Below are positions 36,117 to 44,862 of a DNA stretch of 64,000 nucleotides, piece by piece (position 1 is the stretch's first letter; each line of letters begins with the position of its first letter). The position numbers and the translations under genes were made by a program. The notes under the pieces are model-generated. The model saw nothing but the letters and a program-made list of their open reading frames with translations, ran no database searches and was not told the DNA's origin. Origin of the DNA: Amaricoccus sp047275745 (GTDB lineage: Bacteria > Pseudomonadota > Alphaproteobacteria > Rhodobacterales > Rhodobacteraceae); contig NZ_JBKQWU010000007.1 in NCBI RefSeq assembly GCF_047275745.1, positions 1 through 64,000 on the forward strand, written 5' to 3'.

Positions 36117-38554
36117 CTCCCGAAGATCACGGAATTGGGCCTGCGCTCCAGCGCGATGACGAGGTCGTCGATCGATTTCGCCGTCTGGCTCACCTGGCGC
36201 AGCAGCGAAAGCGTCTCGCGGTTCACCTGGCTGTCGGGACCGATCGTCGCCAGCGCCGCGTCCGCGCGCTGGGCGAGGGCGTTCAGCCGCGCGACCAGGG
36301 GCGGCAGGTCGGCTACGGCGCGGGTGATCGCATCGGCGGCTTCCTCGGCGGAGGCGAGCGCCGAGTTCACGTTCTCGACCGCGCCGCCCGCGCGAAGCTC
36401 GGCCAGCGTCGCGCGCAACTCGTCGAGCGCGCCGCCGAGCGAGGCGGGCAGCTGGCGCGTGCCTTCCGCGCCGAGCAGTTCGTCGGCGGTCGCGAGAAGC
36501 TGCGTGGCCTCGGTCGCGAGATCCTCGAGCGGCAGGCCGTTCGCCCGGTTCGACAGATCGAGCAGACTCCGGAGCAGCGCGGGCAGTTCGGCGCTGGCGG
36601 TATTGACGTTGCCGATCGCCTGGGTGGCCTGATCGGCCACCTCGTTGATCCGCGCGGCGAGGTCGGAGGCCGCGAGCTGCCCGGTGATCTGGCGCAGCGA
36701 GGCGATCGAGGCGGTGGCATCGGCGACCGCGCCGCCCGCGCGCAGTTCGGAGAGAAGCCCGCGGACCTCTTCCAGCGAGGCATTCAAATTCGCCGGGATC
36801 TCGGTGGCGCCCGGGCTCCGCACCAGCGCGTCGACCGAGGCGATGAGATCGTCGCCCGAGGTCAGGAGTTCCTCGATCGGCATCTGTTCGATCCGCGCCG
36901 CGAGCGCGTTGATCTGATCGACGACCCTCGGCACGTTCTCGGAGGCGACCGCGCTGATCTCGGCCACGGCCGCGCGCGTCGCGTCGAGCGCGGCGCCGAG
37001 CCGTTCGACCAGCCGCTGCTCCTCGACCTGCAGGACCACGCCTTCGGTGGCGGAGAGGATCGCGGCGAGACGCTCGGGCGCCTCCTGGATGCCGGGGTCG
37101 GCGATCACCTCGCGCACATCCGCGATCAGGATCGCGAGGTTCTCCGGCGCCTCGCGCACGCCCGGGCCGCTCACGACCGCGTTGACGTTGGAGAGCAGGT
37201 TCTGGACCGTCTGCATCAGCTCTTCGATCGGCAGGTTCGAGACCCGCTGGAGCACCCCCTGCGCCGCGACCTCGAGCGCCTGCGCGTCCGAGGGAGCCGT
37301 CGGCAGGGTGGGCGGGTCGGATGCCCGGTAGAAGCGGTCCGGCGGCGGATCGTCGAGCAGGGCGAGGTCCACGTACAGGTTCTGGCTGAGGATGCCCGAG
37401 GCTGCGAGCCGCGCGCGCATGCCGCGCCCGACCTCGGCGGCGAGCAGGTCCAGCGTCCCGGCCGACACCTCCTCGTCCGTGCCCGCCGGGATGCCCATGC
37501 GTCTCGGCGAGATCGAAAGCGTGGTCCGCATCGCGACGGCGGGCGCGTCGCCGCGCTCGGTCACCACCGCCTCGACCGCCGTCACCTCGCCGACCGTCAG
37601 GCCGCGGTACTCGACCGGCGCGCCGGGCGAGAGGCCGGCGACGGAGCCGTCGAAATAGGCGGACAGAAGCTGCCTCGGACCGGGTTCGCTCTCGAGCACA
37701 TCGCCCCGGGCATCGCGTTCGGTATCGTAGAGCTGAAAGACATGGCCGTCCTCGACCCGCGCGGACTGCGTGCCCATCGTGTCGAAGGCGACGCCGCCCT
37801 GCAGGATCGAGATGAGGCTCGCGACGTTGAGCTCCGCGCCCATCGGCCCGAGGCTGATGTCGATGCCGCTCGCATTCCAGAACCGCGTGGCTTCGGTCAG
37901 CCGGGTGTTGTTGGGCGCGTTGACGAAGATGTCGATCATCACGTCGCCCGCGTCGGTCAGCTGGATGTTCTCGATCCGCCCGACCTCGATCTGCTTGAAG
38001 AGCACCGGCGCGCCCACGACCATGGAACCGCCCTCGGGCGCGCGGAGCCGCACGCGGGTCCCGGGCTGGCCCGCCGGCGTCAGCGGCGGCGCGGGCAGAG
38101 CGGTGAAGTGGTCCTGGTACTCGCCCGGTTCGTTGTTCCAGTAGGCCTCGATATAGGCGCCTGAAATCACGGTCTCGAGGCCGGAGATGCCCTGCGACGT
38201 GACGGAAGGCCGCACGACCCAGAACTGCGCGTCCGCGTCGAGGTACTGGGAGACGTCCTTGTCGATCCGAGCCGAGACGATGACCTGCGTCAGATCGGGG
38301 GAGAGCCGGATCTCCTCGACCTCGCCCACGTTCACGTCGCGGAACCGGACGGCGGTCTCGCCCGCGTCGATGCCCTCGGCGTCGTCGAAGACGATCTCGA
38401 CCAGGGGGCCGCGGGCATCGTGGTTTCTCCAAGCCACGCCGAGCGCGATCAGCAGGGCCACGACCGGGATGAGCCAGACGGCGGATATTCTCCGGCCCGC
38501 TCCGACCTCCTTCGGCCCCTCAACGACCGGGTCCGGCGCGTCCGTCTCAGGCAT
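36113..38554 (-). CDS. pqiB: PqiB-type MCE protein with an extended repeat region
   Basis: An 813-residue inner-membrane-anchored MCE protein, well above the roughly 550 residues of E. coli PqiB. One membrane helix at about residues 22-42 precedes three MCE domains, near 46-140, 165-255 and 290-400. The rest is helical and contains three copies of a repeat of about 116 residues beginning at 441 (LPIEELMQ), 558 (MPIEELLT) and 674 (LPLEDLAT). MCE rings with helical needles form tunnels that carry lipids between the two membranes, so the extra repeats probably lengthen the needle. It overlaps pqiC and follows the split pqiA genes. Confidence 0.93.
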   Translation of the reverse strand: MPETDAPDPVVEGPKEVGAGRRISAVWLIPVVALLIALGVAWRNHDARGPLVEIVFDDAEGIDAGETAVRFRDVNVGEVEEIRLSPDLTQVIVSARIDKDVSQYLDADAQFWVVRPSVTSQGISGLETVISGAYIEAYWNNEPGEYQDHFTALPAPPLTPAGQPGTRVRLRAPEGGSMVVGAPVLFKQIEVGRIENIQLTDAGDVMIDIFVNAPNNTRLTEATRFWNASGIDISLGPMGAELNVASLISILQGGVAFDTMGTQSARVEDGHVFQLYDTERDARGDVLESEPGPRQLLSAYFDGSVAGLSPGAPVEYRGLTVGEVTAVEAVVTERGDAPAVAMRTTLSISPRRMGIPAGTDEEVSAGTLDLLAAEVGRGMRARLAASGILSQNLYVDLALLDDPPPDRFYRASDPPTLPTAPSDAQALEVAAQGVLQRVSNLPIEELMQTVQNLLSNVNAVVSGPGVREAPENLAILIADVREVIADPGIQEAPERLAAILSATEGVVLQVEEQRLVERLGAALDATRAAVAEISAVASENVPRVVDQINALAARIEQMPIEELLTSGDDLIASVDALVRSPGATEIPANLNASLEEVRGLLSELRAGGAVADATASIASLRQITGQLAASDLAARINEVADQATQAIGNVNTASAELPALLRSLLDLSNRANGLPLEDLATEATQLLATADELLGAEGTRQLPASLGGALDELRATLAELRAGGAVENVNSALASAEEAADAITRAVADLPPLVARLNALAQRADAALATIGPDSQVNRETLSLLRQVSQTAKSIDDLVIALERRPNSVIFGR
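36185..37234 (-). repeat. Coding region for three tandem ~116-residue repeats in PqiB
   Basis: Protein copies begin at residues 441, 558 and 674, spaced 117 and 116 residues apart. Shared features are PIEEL or PLEDL, then LL, then a proline-marked stretch (EAPENL, EIPANL, QLPASL), then LELR-like helices; copies two and three both contain ELRAGGAV. The match is at protein level and was found by eye. Confidence 0.75.
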
Positions 38555-38559
38555 GCTCG

Positions 38560-39210
38560 TCAGCCATTCTTCCTGTTCTGCTCCGCGCTGTCCCAGATCA
38601 GTCTGGGATCCATAGCCTGCGCGGAGAACATCGTAAAGATGACCGACAGGGCGAAGAAGGGCGCCGCCGGGCCGGGTTCGATCGAGGCCAGCCAGCCGAG
38701 ATGCACGAGCGCGCTCAGGATCGCGACGACGAAGACGTCGATCATCGACCAGCGCCCGATGAACTCGACGAATTCGTAGAGATGGATGCGCGCCGCCGGC
38801 GGCACGCTGACGCCCCGCTGGATCGAATAGGCGAGAAAGCCGATCGCGGCGAACTTGCCGATCGGAATCGCGACGCTGGCGATCAGGATGACGAGCGCGA
38901 CCGGGATGTCGCCATGTTGCGCGACCTCCACGGCGCCGCCGACGATGGTGGAGACATAGCTCTGGCCGATGGTGCTCGTGATCATGATCGGCAAGAGGTT
39001 CGCGGGGATGTAGCAGATCAGCCCGACGATCCAGAGCGCCCAGACCCGTTGCAGGCTGCGCGGCGCCCGGCTCGCGAGATGCGCGCCGCAGCGGGGGCAG
39101 CTGGTGTGGTCGGGCGTGGAGGCGAGCCCGCAGACCCGGCAGCCGATGAGACCGGCCGCGCGCGCGGTCAGGCCCTGCGCGGTACTCGCGGGAGGATGGC
39201 GGCGCGTCAT
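38560..39210 (-). CDS. pqiA: PqiA-type membrane protein, second half
   Basis: A 216-residue inner-membrane protein equal to the second PqiA domain. A zinc ribbon with C24, C27, C38 and C41 precedes four membrane helices. The family segment ANLLPIMITSTIG is in the first helix, GKFAAIGFLAYS in the third, and RWSMIDVFVVAILSALVHLG in the fourth. Together with the preceding gene it reconstitutes the two-domain PqiA of enterobacteria. The start ATG 39210 overlaps the stop of that gene, and pqiB follows after five bases. Confidence 0.9.
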   Translation of the reverse strand: MTRRHPPASTAQGLTARAAGLIGCRVCGLASTPDHTSCPRCGAHLASRAPRSLQRVWALWIVGLICYIPANLLPIMITSTIGQSYVSTIVGGAVEVAQHGDIPVALVILIASVAIPIGKFAAIGFLAYSIQRGVSVPPAARIHLYEFVEFIGRWSMIDVFVVAILSALVHLGWLASIEPGPAAPFFALSVIFTMFSAQAMDPRLIWDSAEQNRKNG

Positions 39211-39887
39211 ATCCGGGGCGCCTCCGGATGTACGGCGCGCGCGCGCTCGATCGCGCGCCAGACCGTCCACTCGCTCAATCCGCTCCCCTCGCAGACCACG
39301 AGCACGACGATCGCGGTCAAGGCCCAGAACGCCGGTCCGAGCGAGATCGTCGCCATGCCGGCGATCTTGACCAGCGCCACGGCGACGCCGACCACGAAGA
39401 CCTCGGCCATCGCCCAGGGTTTCAGTTCGCGCGCGAGGCGGAAGGCGCGCTCCGCCCGCGGCGCTGGGGGGCGGCCGCGGATGAGCGGCAGCAGGACATA
39501 GGTCAGCGCCGCGGCGCGCAGCACCGGGATGATGACGATGAGCAGCAGCGTCGCCACCGAGAGCGCGGTGACAAGCCCGCCCTGGAAGGCGAGGGCGACC
39601 TCGATCACCGAGGCGGTGCTCGACAGGCCGGCGATCGACATTTCGAGAAACGGGAAGGTGACGGCCGCGACCATCAGGATCAGCCCCGCGATCGCGGCGG
39701 CCAGCGTGCGCTCGAAGGCGCCGCGCCGGTTCGTCATCAGCAGTTCGCCGCAGCGCGCGCAACTGACCCGCCCGTCTATCGGGGGATCGGCCTGCCGCTG
39801 CAGGAAGTCGCAGACCGGGCAGGCGATCAGCGGCGCATCGGCGCCGCCGGGCAGGGGCGGCGCGGGGGTGGGTTCTGGTCGGCTCAT
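39207..39887 (-). CDS. pqiA: PqiA-type membrane protein, first half
   Basis: A 226-residue inner-membrane protein equal to the first PqiA domain: zinc ribbon C23, C26, C43 and C46, then four helices. VTFPFLEMSIAGL replaces the NLLPI segment of the second half, and LKPWAMAEVFVVGVAVALVK matches the conserved last helix. It opens the operon pqiA1-pqiA2-pqiB-pqiC. In E. coli the two halves are one protein; the split is seen in other alphaproteobacteria. Confidence 0.9.
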   Translation of the reverse strand: MSRPEPTPAPPLPGGADAPLIACPVCDFLQRQADPPIDGRVSCARCGELLMTNRRGAFERTLAAAIAGLILMVAAVTFPFLEMSIAGLSSTASVIEVALAFQGGLVTALSVATLLLIVIIPVLRAAALTYVLLPLIRGRPPAPRAERAFRLARELKPWAMAEVFVVGVAVALVKIAGMATISLGPAFWALTAIVVLVVCEGSGLSEWTVWRAIERARAVHPEAPRI

Positions 39888-39941
39888 GCCCCTGATCTAG
39901 GTATTCGCCGACGCGGGAAAAGGCCTGGTCCGCGCGCGGTC

Positions 39942-39999
39942 ATGTCGGCCCGCCTTGTCCGGCCCGCCTTGTCGGCCCGTCGTGTCGGCCCGCCACGTC
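39942..39999. repeat. Short tandem repeat, about 13-14 bases per unit
   Basis: TGTCGGCCCGCC or a one- or two-base variant occurs four times in a row (39943, 39956, 39970 and 39983 approximately), with a degenerate fifth copy ending in the stop region of the polyamine-type permease gene. It fills most of the gap between pqiA and that gene, where the transcripts diverge in no obvious way (both minus strand). Confidence 0.75.
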
Positions 40000-40849
40000 A
40001 ACCCGGTGACATGCCGCGCAGCTTCTCCTGCCGCCGCCGCAGGATCTCGAGTGTCGCGAGCAGGAGCACCGAGATCGTGATGAGCACCGTCGCCACCGCG
40101 AGGATCGTCGGCGAGATCTGCTCGCGCAGGCCGATGAACATCTGCCAGGGCAGCGTCTTCTGCGAGGCGGAACCGACGAAGAGCACGACCACCACCTCGT
40201 CGAAGGAGGTGATGAAGGCGAAGAGCGCCCCCGAGATCACGCCCGGCAGGATGAGCGGCATCTGCACCTTGAAGAAGGTCCGCACCGGATTGGCCCCGAG
40301 GCTCGCCGCCGCGCGCGTCAGACTCCGGTCGAAGCCGACGAGGGTCGCGGTCACGGTGATGATCACGAAGGGGATGCCGAGCACGGCATGGGCGAGCACG
40401 ACGCCCCAGTAGGTGCCCTGCAGCCCGAGCCGCGAATAGAAGAAGTACATGCCCGCGGCGGAGATGATCGTCGGCACGATCATCGGCGAGATCAGGATCG
40501 CCATGATCGCACCGCGCGCGGGAACATGGCTCTGGCTCAACCCGACCGCGGCGAGCGTGCCGAGGGCGACCGCGATCAGCGTCGCCGCCGGCGCGATGGT
40601 GAGCGAATTCCAGAGCGCGGTCTGCCAGTCGCGGTTGGTGAAGAAGTCCTGGTAGTGCCGCGTCGAATAGCCGTCGGGGTCGAGCGAGAGCATCGCCGGA
40701 GTGAAGGTGAAGAAGTTCTCGGCGTTGAAGCTCAAGGGCACGATCACGAGGATCGGCAGGATGAGAAACAGGAAGATCGCCACGCAGATCGCGCGGAATC
40801 CCCAGTACCAGAGACGCTGGCCGGTCGATGCATAGGGAGGAAGGGCCAT
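39998..40849 (-). CDS. Polyamine-type ABC transporter permease (PotC class)
   Basis: A 283-residue inner-membrane permease. The N-terminal helix AICVAIFLFLILPILVIVPL, the phrase SHVPARGAIMAILISPMIVP and the EAA loop LTRAAASLGANPVRTFFKV identify the PotC/YdcV class. It is the last gene of a four-gene importer: ATPase, binding protein, PotB-class permease, PotC-class permease. Six bases separate it from the PotB-class gene. Confidence 0.92.
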   Translation of the reverse strand: MALPPYASTGQRLWYWGFRAICVAIFLFLILPILVIVPLSFNAENFFTFTPAMLSLDPDGYSTRHYQDFFTNRDWQTALWNSLTIAPAATLIAVALGTLAAVGLSQSHVPARGAIMAILISPMIVPTIISAAGMYFFYSRLGLQGTYWGVVLAHAVLGIPFVIITVTATLVGFDRSLTRAAASLGANPVRTFFKVQMPLILPGVISGALFAFITSFDEVVVVLFVGSASQKTLPWQMFIGLREQISPTILAVATVLITISVLLLATLEILRRRQEKLRGMSPG

Positions 40850-40855
40850 CGCGGT

Positions 40856-42118
40856 TCACCCGAGCTTGACGTTATCGATGCCGACGATCTTGTCGTAGGT
40901 CCAGTAGAGCAGCAGGACCACGATGAGGAGCAGCGTCGCGAGCGCGGCCGCGAGCCCCCAGTTCAGCGATGTCGAGATGTGATAGGCGATCCGGTTCGAG
41001 ATGAAGACGCCGGAGGTGCCGCCGACGAGTTCCGGCGTGATGTAGTAGCCGATCGACAGGATGAAGACGAGGATCGAGCCCGCGCCCACGCCCGGCACCG
41101 ACTGCGGGAAGTAGACCCGCCAGAACGCGGTCCAGTCATTGGCGCCGAGCGATTTCGCCGCGCGCACGTAGGTGGGCTTGATCCCCTTCATCACCGAGAA
41201 GAGCGGCAGGATCATGAAGGGCAGCAGGATATGCGTCATGGTGATGATCGTGCCGGTGGCGTTGTTGATCATCACGAGCCGGTTGCCGGTGTCGATGATG
41301 CCGAGCCAGACCAGCAGGTCGTTGATGACGCCCTGCTGCTGGAGCAGCACCTTCCACGCGGCGGTTCGCACGAGAAGCGAGGTCCAGAACGGCAGGAGCA
41401 CGAGGATCATCAGGAGGTTCGACGTGCGAAGCGGCAGGCTCGCCAGCAGGAAGGCGATCGGATAGCCGAGCAGGAGGCAGGCGAAGGTGATGCCGAGGCT
41501 CATCAGGAAGGTCCGGATGAAGAGCTTCACGTAGATCTGGTTGCCCTCCGGCTCGGACACGACGCCTTCGGGGCTGAGCCGCATGTCGACCGCGTTCAGG
41601 AGGTAGCCCGAGGTCAGGTTGCCGGAATAGAGCTTGATCGTCTGCCAGACCCGCGGATCGCCCCATTTGCGGTCCGCCTCGATGAACTGTTCCTTGGCGG
41701 GGAGCGCGGGATCGATGTCGCGCAGGTCGCGACCGACACCGCGCAGCAGCGACGACATGCCGGAATATTCGTAGTTCAGGCGCTGGCCGAGGCGGCTCTG
41801 GGTCTTTTCCTCGACCGCGACGGTCAGGTCGTCGCGGAGCGCCGCGTAGGCGGCCTCGCCCGGCAGTTCCTCCTGTCCCGGGTCCCAGTCGGCGAGTTCG
41901 ACCACGGTCTTGGGCAGGGTGTTGGGCACGATGTCGTTCTCGACCGAGCGGAACAGCATGTCACCGATCGGGAGCAGGAAGCTCATGAGCACGAAGATGA
42001 GCAGCGGCGCGACCAGCATCAGCGCGCGCAGCTTCTGCGCGCGGAGCGCGCGCCTGAGGCTCACGCGCAGCGGCGTGCCGTCCGCGGCGAGCATCGGGCC
42101 GGCAGGGGCGTCGGTCAT
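40856..42118 (-). CDS. Polyamine-type ABC transporter permease (PotB class), long form
   Basis: A 420-residue inner-membrane permease, about 130 residues longer than PotB. The extra length is a periplasmic insertion between the first helix (ALMLVAPLLIFVLMSFLLPIG) and the second (LFIRTFLMSLGITFACLLLG). The EAA-type loop is VRAAKSLGANDWTAFWRV. A long form of this kind is usual in alphaproteobacterial importers of this class. It is separated from the binding-protein gene upstream by 102 bases containing a stem-loop and a repeat. Confidence 0.9.
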   Translation of the reverse strand: MTDAPAGPMLAADGTPLRVSLRRALRAQKLRALMLVAPLLIFVLMSFLLPIGDMLFRSVENDIVPNTLPKTVVELADWDPGQEELPGEAAYAALRDDLTVAVEEKTQSRLGQRLNYEYSGMSSLLRGVGRDLRDIDPALPAKEQFIEADRKWGDPRVWQTIKLYSGNLTSGYLLNAVDMRLSPEGVVSEPEGNQIYVKLFIRTFLMSLGITFACLLLGYPIAFLLASLPLRTSNLLMILVLLPFWTSLLVRTAAWKVLLQQQGVINDLLVWLGIIDTGNRLVMINNATGTIITMTHILLPFMILPLFSVMKGIKPTYVRAAKSLGANDWTAFWRVYFPQSVPGVGAGSILVFILSIGYYITPELVGGTSGVFISNRIAYHISTSLNWGLAAALATLLLIVVLLLYWTYDKIVGIDNVKLG

Positions 42119-42134
42119 CTCGGTCTCCCTCTTG

Positions 42135-42186
42135 GTCGGTATTCCCGATCGGTATCGTCAGTCGGCATTCCCGCTCGTTATCCCCG
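42135..42186. repeat. Imperfect 26-base tandem repeat in an operon gap
   Basis: Two copies, 42135-42160 and 42161-42186, share GTCGG-y-ATTCCCG-m-TCG-k-TATC and differ at three internal positions and in the last four bases. The second copy runs into the adjacent stem-loop. The pair lies between the binding-protein and permease genes of the polyamine-type importer. Confidence 0.7.
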
Positions 42187-42207
42187 GGCGAAGTCGGCCG
42201 CCCGGGG
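42182..42207 (-). other. Intercistronic stem-loop after the binding-protein gene
   Basis: CCCCGGGC at 42182-42189 pairs perfectly with GCCCGGGG at 42200-42207, and 42190 can also pair with 42199, giving nine G-C pairs around an eight-base loop. It starts 14 bases after the stop codon of the binding-protein gene on the minus strand. Such hairpins commonly protect the upstream mRNA so that the binding protein is made in excess over the permeases. Confidence 0.65.
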
Positions 42208-42220
42208 GGTTCCGTCGGCG

Positions 42221-43354
42221 TTACTGCGCCAGCCAGGCCTGGAACTTGGCCTCGACCTCGTCCTGGTTGTCAGCCCACCATTCGATGTTGTTGACGAGGT
42301 AGTTCTTCATGTTCTCCGGGTTGGTCGGCATGTGCGGCGCCATCTCGATGCCGAGGACGGCATGCTGGCCGACGAGCGGCTGCGACGAGGCGCGGGCCGG
42401 ACCATAGGAGATGTAGGCCGCCTGGTCGGCGAGGCGCTGCGTATCGGTCGCGAAGCGAAGGAAATGCATTACGCGCGCCAGGCGGTCCTCGGGCAGATCG
42501 GCCGGAACGATCCAGCCGTCGAAGTCGAAGACCTCATAGTCCCAGAGCATGGCCACCGGCTGCTTCTGCTCCTCGATCACCGAGAAGAGGCGGCCGTTGT
42601 AGGTCGAGCCGAACACGGCTTCCTTGTCGGCGAGCAGCTGCGGCGCCTCGGCGCCGGCGGACCACCAGATCGTCTGGCCCTTGATCGTGCCGAGCTTCGC
42701 CAGCGCCTTGTCGACGCCCTCCGGGGTCGAGAGCACGTCGTAGAGTTCGTCCTTGGTCACGCCGTCGCAGAGCAGCGCCCATTCGAGGTTCTTCTTCGGC
42801 CGCTTCTCGAGCGCGCGCTTGCCGGGGAACTTTTCGAGATCAAAGATGTCGCAGAGTTGCGTCGGCACCTCGCCGTTCCATTCGGCGATATCGGTGCGGT
42901 AGCCGAAGGTGGTCGAGAAGACGATCTGCGGGATGAAGCACTCGTTGATCAGCGCGTCGCCGAAGTCGTCGGTCGGTGCCTCGCCGCCATTGCCGGGCAC
43001 GAGCACTTCGTCGAAATCGATCTCCATGGCGAGGCCCTCGTCGCAGAGACGCTGGCTGTCGGGCCCCTCCACATCGACGAGATCCCAGGTAACGTTGCCC
43101 GCCTCGAACTGCGCGCGGAGCTTCGCAACCGCCTCGTTAGAGCTTTCGTCCCAGGTGAAGGTCGTTCCGGTAAGCTGCTGATAGGGCTCGGCATAGGCCT
43201 TTTGTTGCGAGATCTGGTAGGCGCCGCCCCAGGAGACGACGGTCATCGAATTCGCGCAACCCTCGCAGGGCGGCAGTTCGTCCTGCGCGAGCGCGGCGCT
43301 CCCGGCCGCGAAGGCCGGGAAGGCGGCTGCCATGAGAAGATGTCTGAGGCGCAT
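42221..43354 (-). CDS. Polyamine-type ABC transporter substrate-binding protein
   Basis: A 377-residue periplasmic protein of the PotD/spermidine-putrescine class. The Sec signal is LLMAAAFPAFAAGSAALAQ. The mature start has C30-E-G-C33, an unusual cysteine pair, followed by SMTVVSWGGAYQ. Family features include WDLVDVEGPD, FGYRTDIA and IKGQTIWWSAGAEAPQLL. The ligand could be a polyamine or another cationic compound. Start 43354 has AGGAG before it and gives the signal; the frame further upstream is shadow. The ATPase gene precedes it by 62 bases. Confidence 0.9.
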   Translation of the reverse strand: MRLRHLLMAAAFPAFAAGSAALAQDELPPCEGCANSMTVVSWGGAYQISQQKAYAEPYQQLTGTTFTWDESSNEAVAKLRAQFEAGNVTWDLVDVEGPDSQRLCDEGLAMEIDFDEVLVPGNGGEAPTDDFGDALINECFIPQIVFSTTFGYRTDIAEWNGEVPTQLCDIFDLEKFPGKRALEKRPKKNLEWALLCDGVTKDELYDVLSTPEGVDKALAKLGTIKGQTIWWSAGAEAPQLLADKEAVFGSTYNGRLFSVIEEQKQPVAMLWDYEVFDFDGWIVPADLPEDRLARVMHFLRFATDTQRLADQAAYISYGPARASSQPLVGQHAVLGIEMAPHMPTNPENMKNYLVNNIEWWADNQDEVEAKFQAWLAQ

Positions 43355-43416
43355 CGGAAACTCCTGTCCAAAATCTGTTCTTGATTCACCTCTCGCCCCG
43401 ATGCCGGAGCGGGAAG

Positions 43417-44520
<1,104 letters not shown>

Positions 44521-44862
44521 AGGTAGCTTATCCCCTCGCATCGCCGGACGCGCCGCTGCCCGGCCACCCGGAAGAAAACCACATCGGAGGAAATGACGCA
44601 AATATTCCGGGTGGATGCCAGTGAAACGCATACCCTGGCCGGCAACCCCTCGTCCTTTCCGCTCAGGCGCTGATTGATCAAGCAATAAATCAGCATCTGC
44701 GCGCCCGGTGAGCACAATGCGACATGATGCCTCCCGAAGACGGCGGCCCGGTCCGCTCCGCGGGGCGAGTCCGGGGCCGGAGGGGCAATCTCCGGGGAAA
44801 CCGGCTTGCCTTTTGCGGATCGGTCGAATTTACATACTCCCGTACGAGCATGGAGACCGACC
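44521..44862. other. Divergent control region between the polyamine importer and the Anbu operon
   Basis: No gene is supported in these 342 bases. They contain an inverted repeat GCTGATT/AATCAGC at 44669-44675 and 44688-44694 with a 12-base spacer, overlapping an inner palindrome TTGATCAA at 44674-44681 and forming an AT-rich island. A weak -10-like CATACT lies at 44833-44838, upstream of the ATP-grasp gene. GGAG at 44852-44855 is a good ribosome site. Confidence 0.5.
44669..44694. promoter_or_regulatory. Operator-like inverted repeat
   Basis: Perfect seven-base arms, GCTGATT and AATCAGC, with centres 19 bases apart, about two DNA turns. It sits between divergent operons in an otherwise G+C-rich region. 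The regulator is unknown. Confidence 0.4.

Noticed and set aside
40388..43384. A 998-codon plus-strand frame opposite the polyamine importer genes.
   Set aside because: It covers three clear minus-strand transporter genes and their gaps, and its residue pattern is shadow-like.
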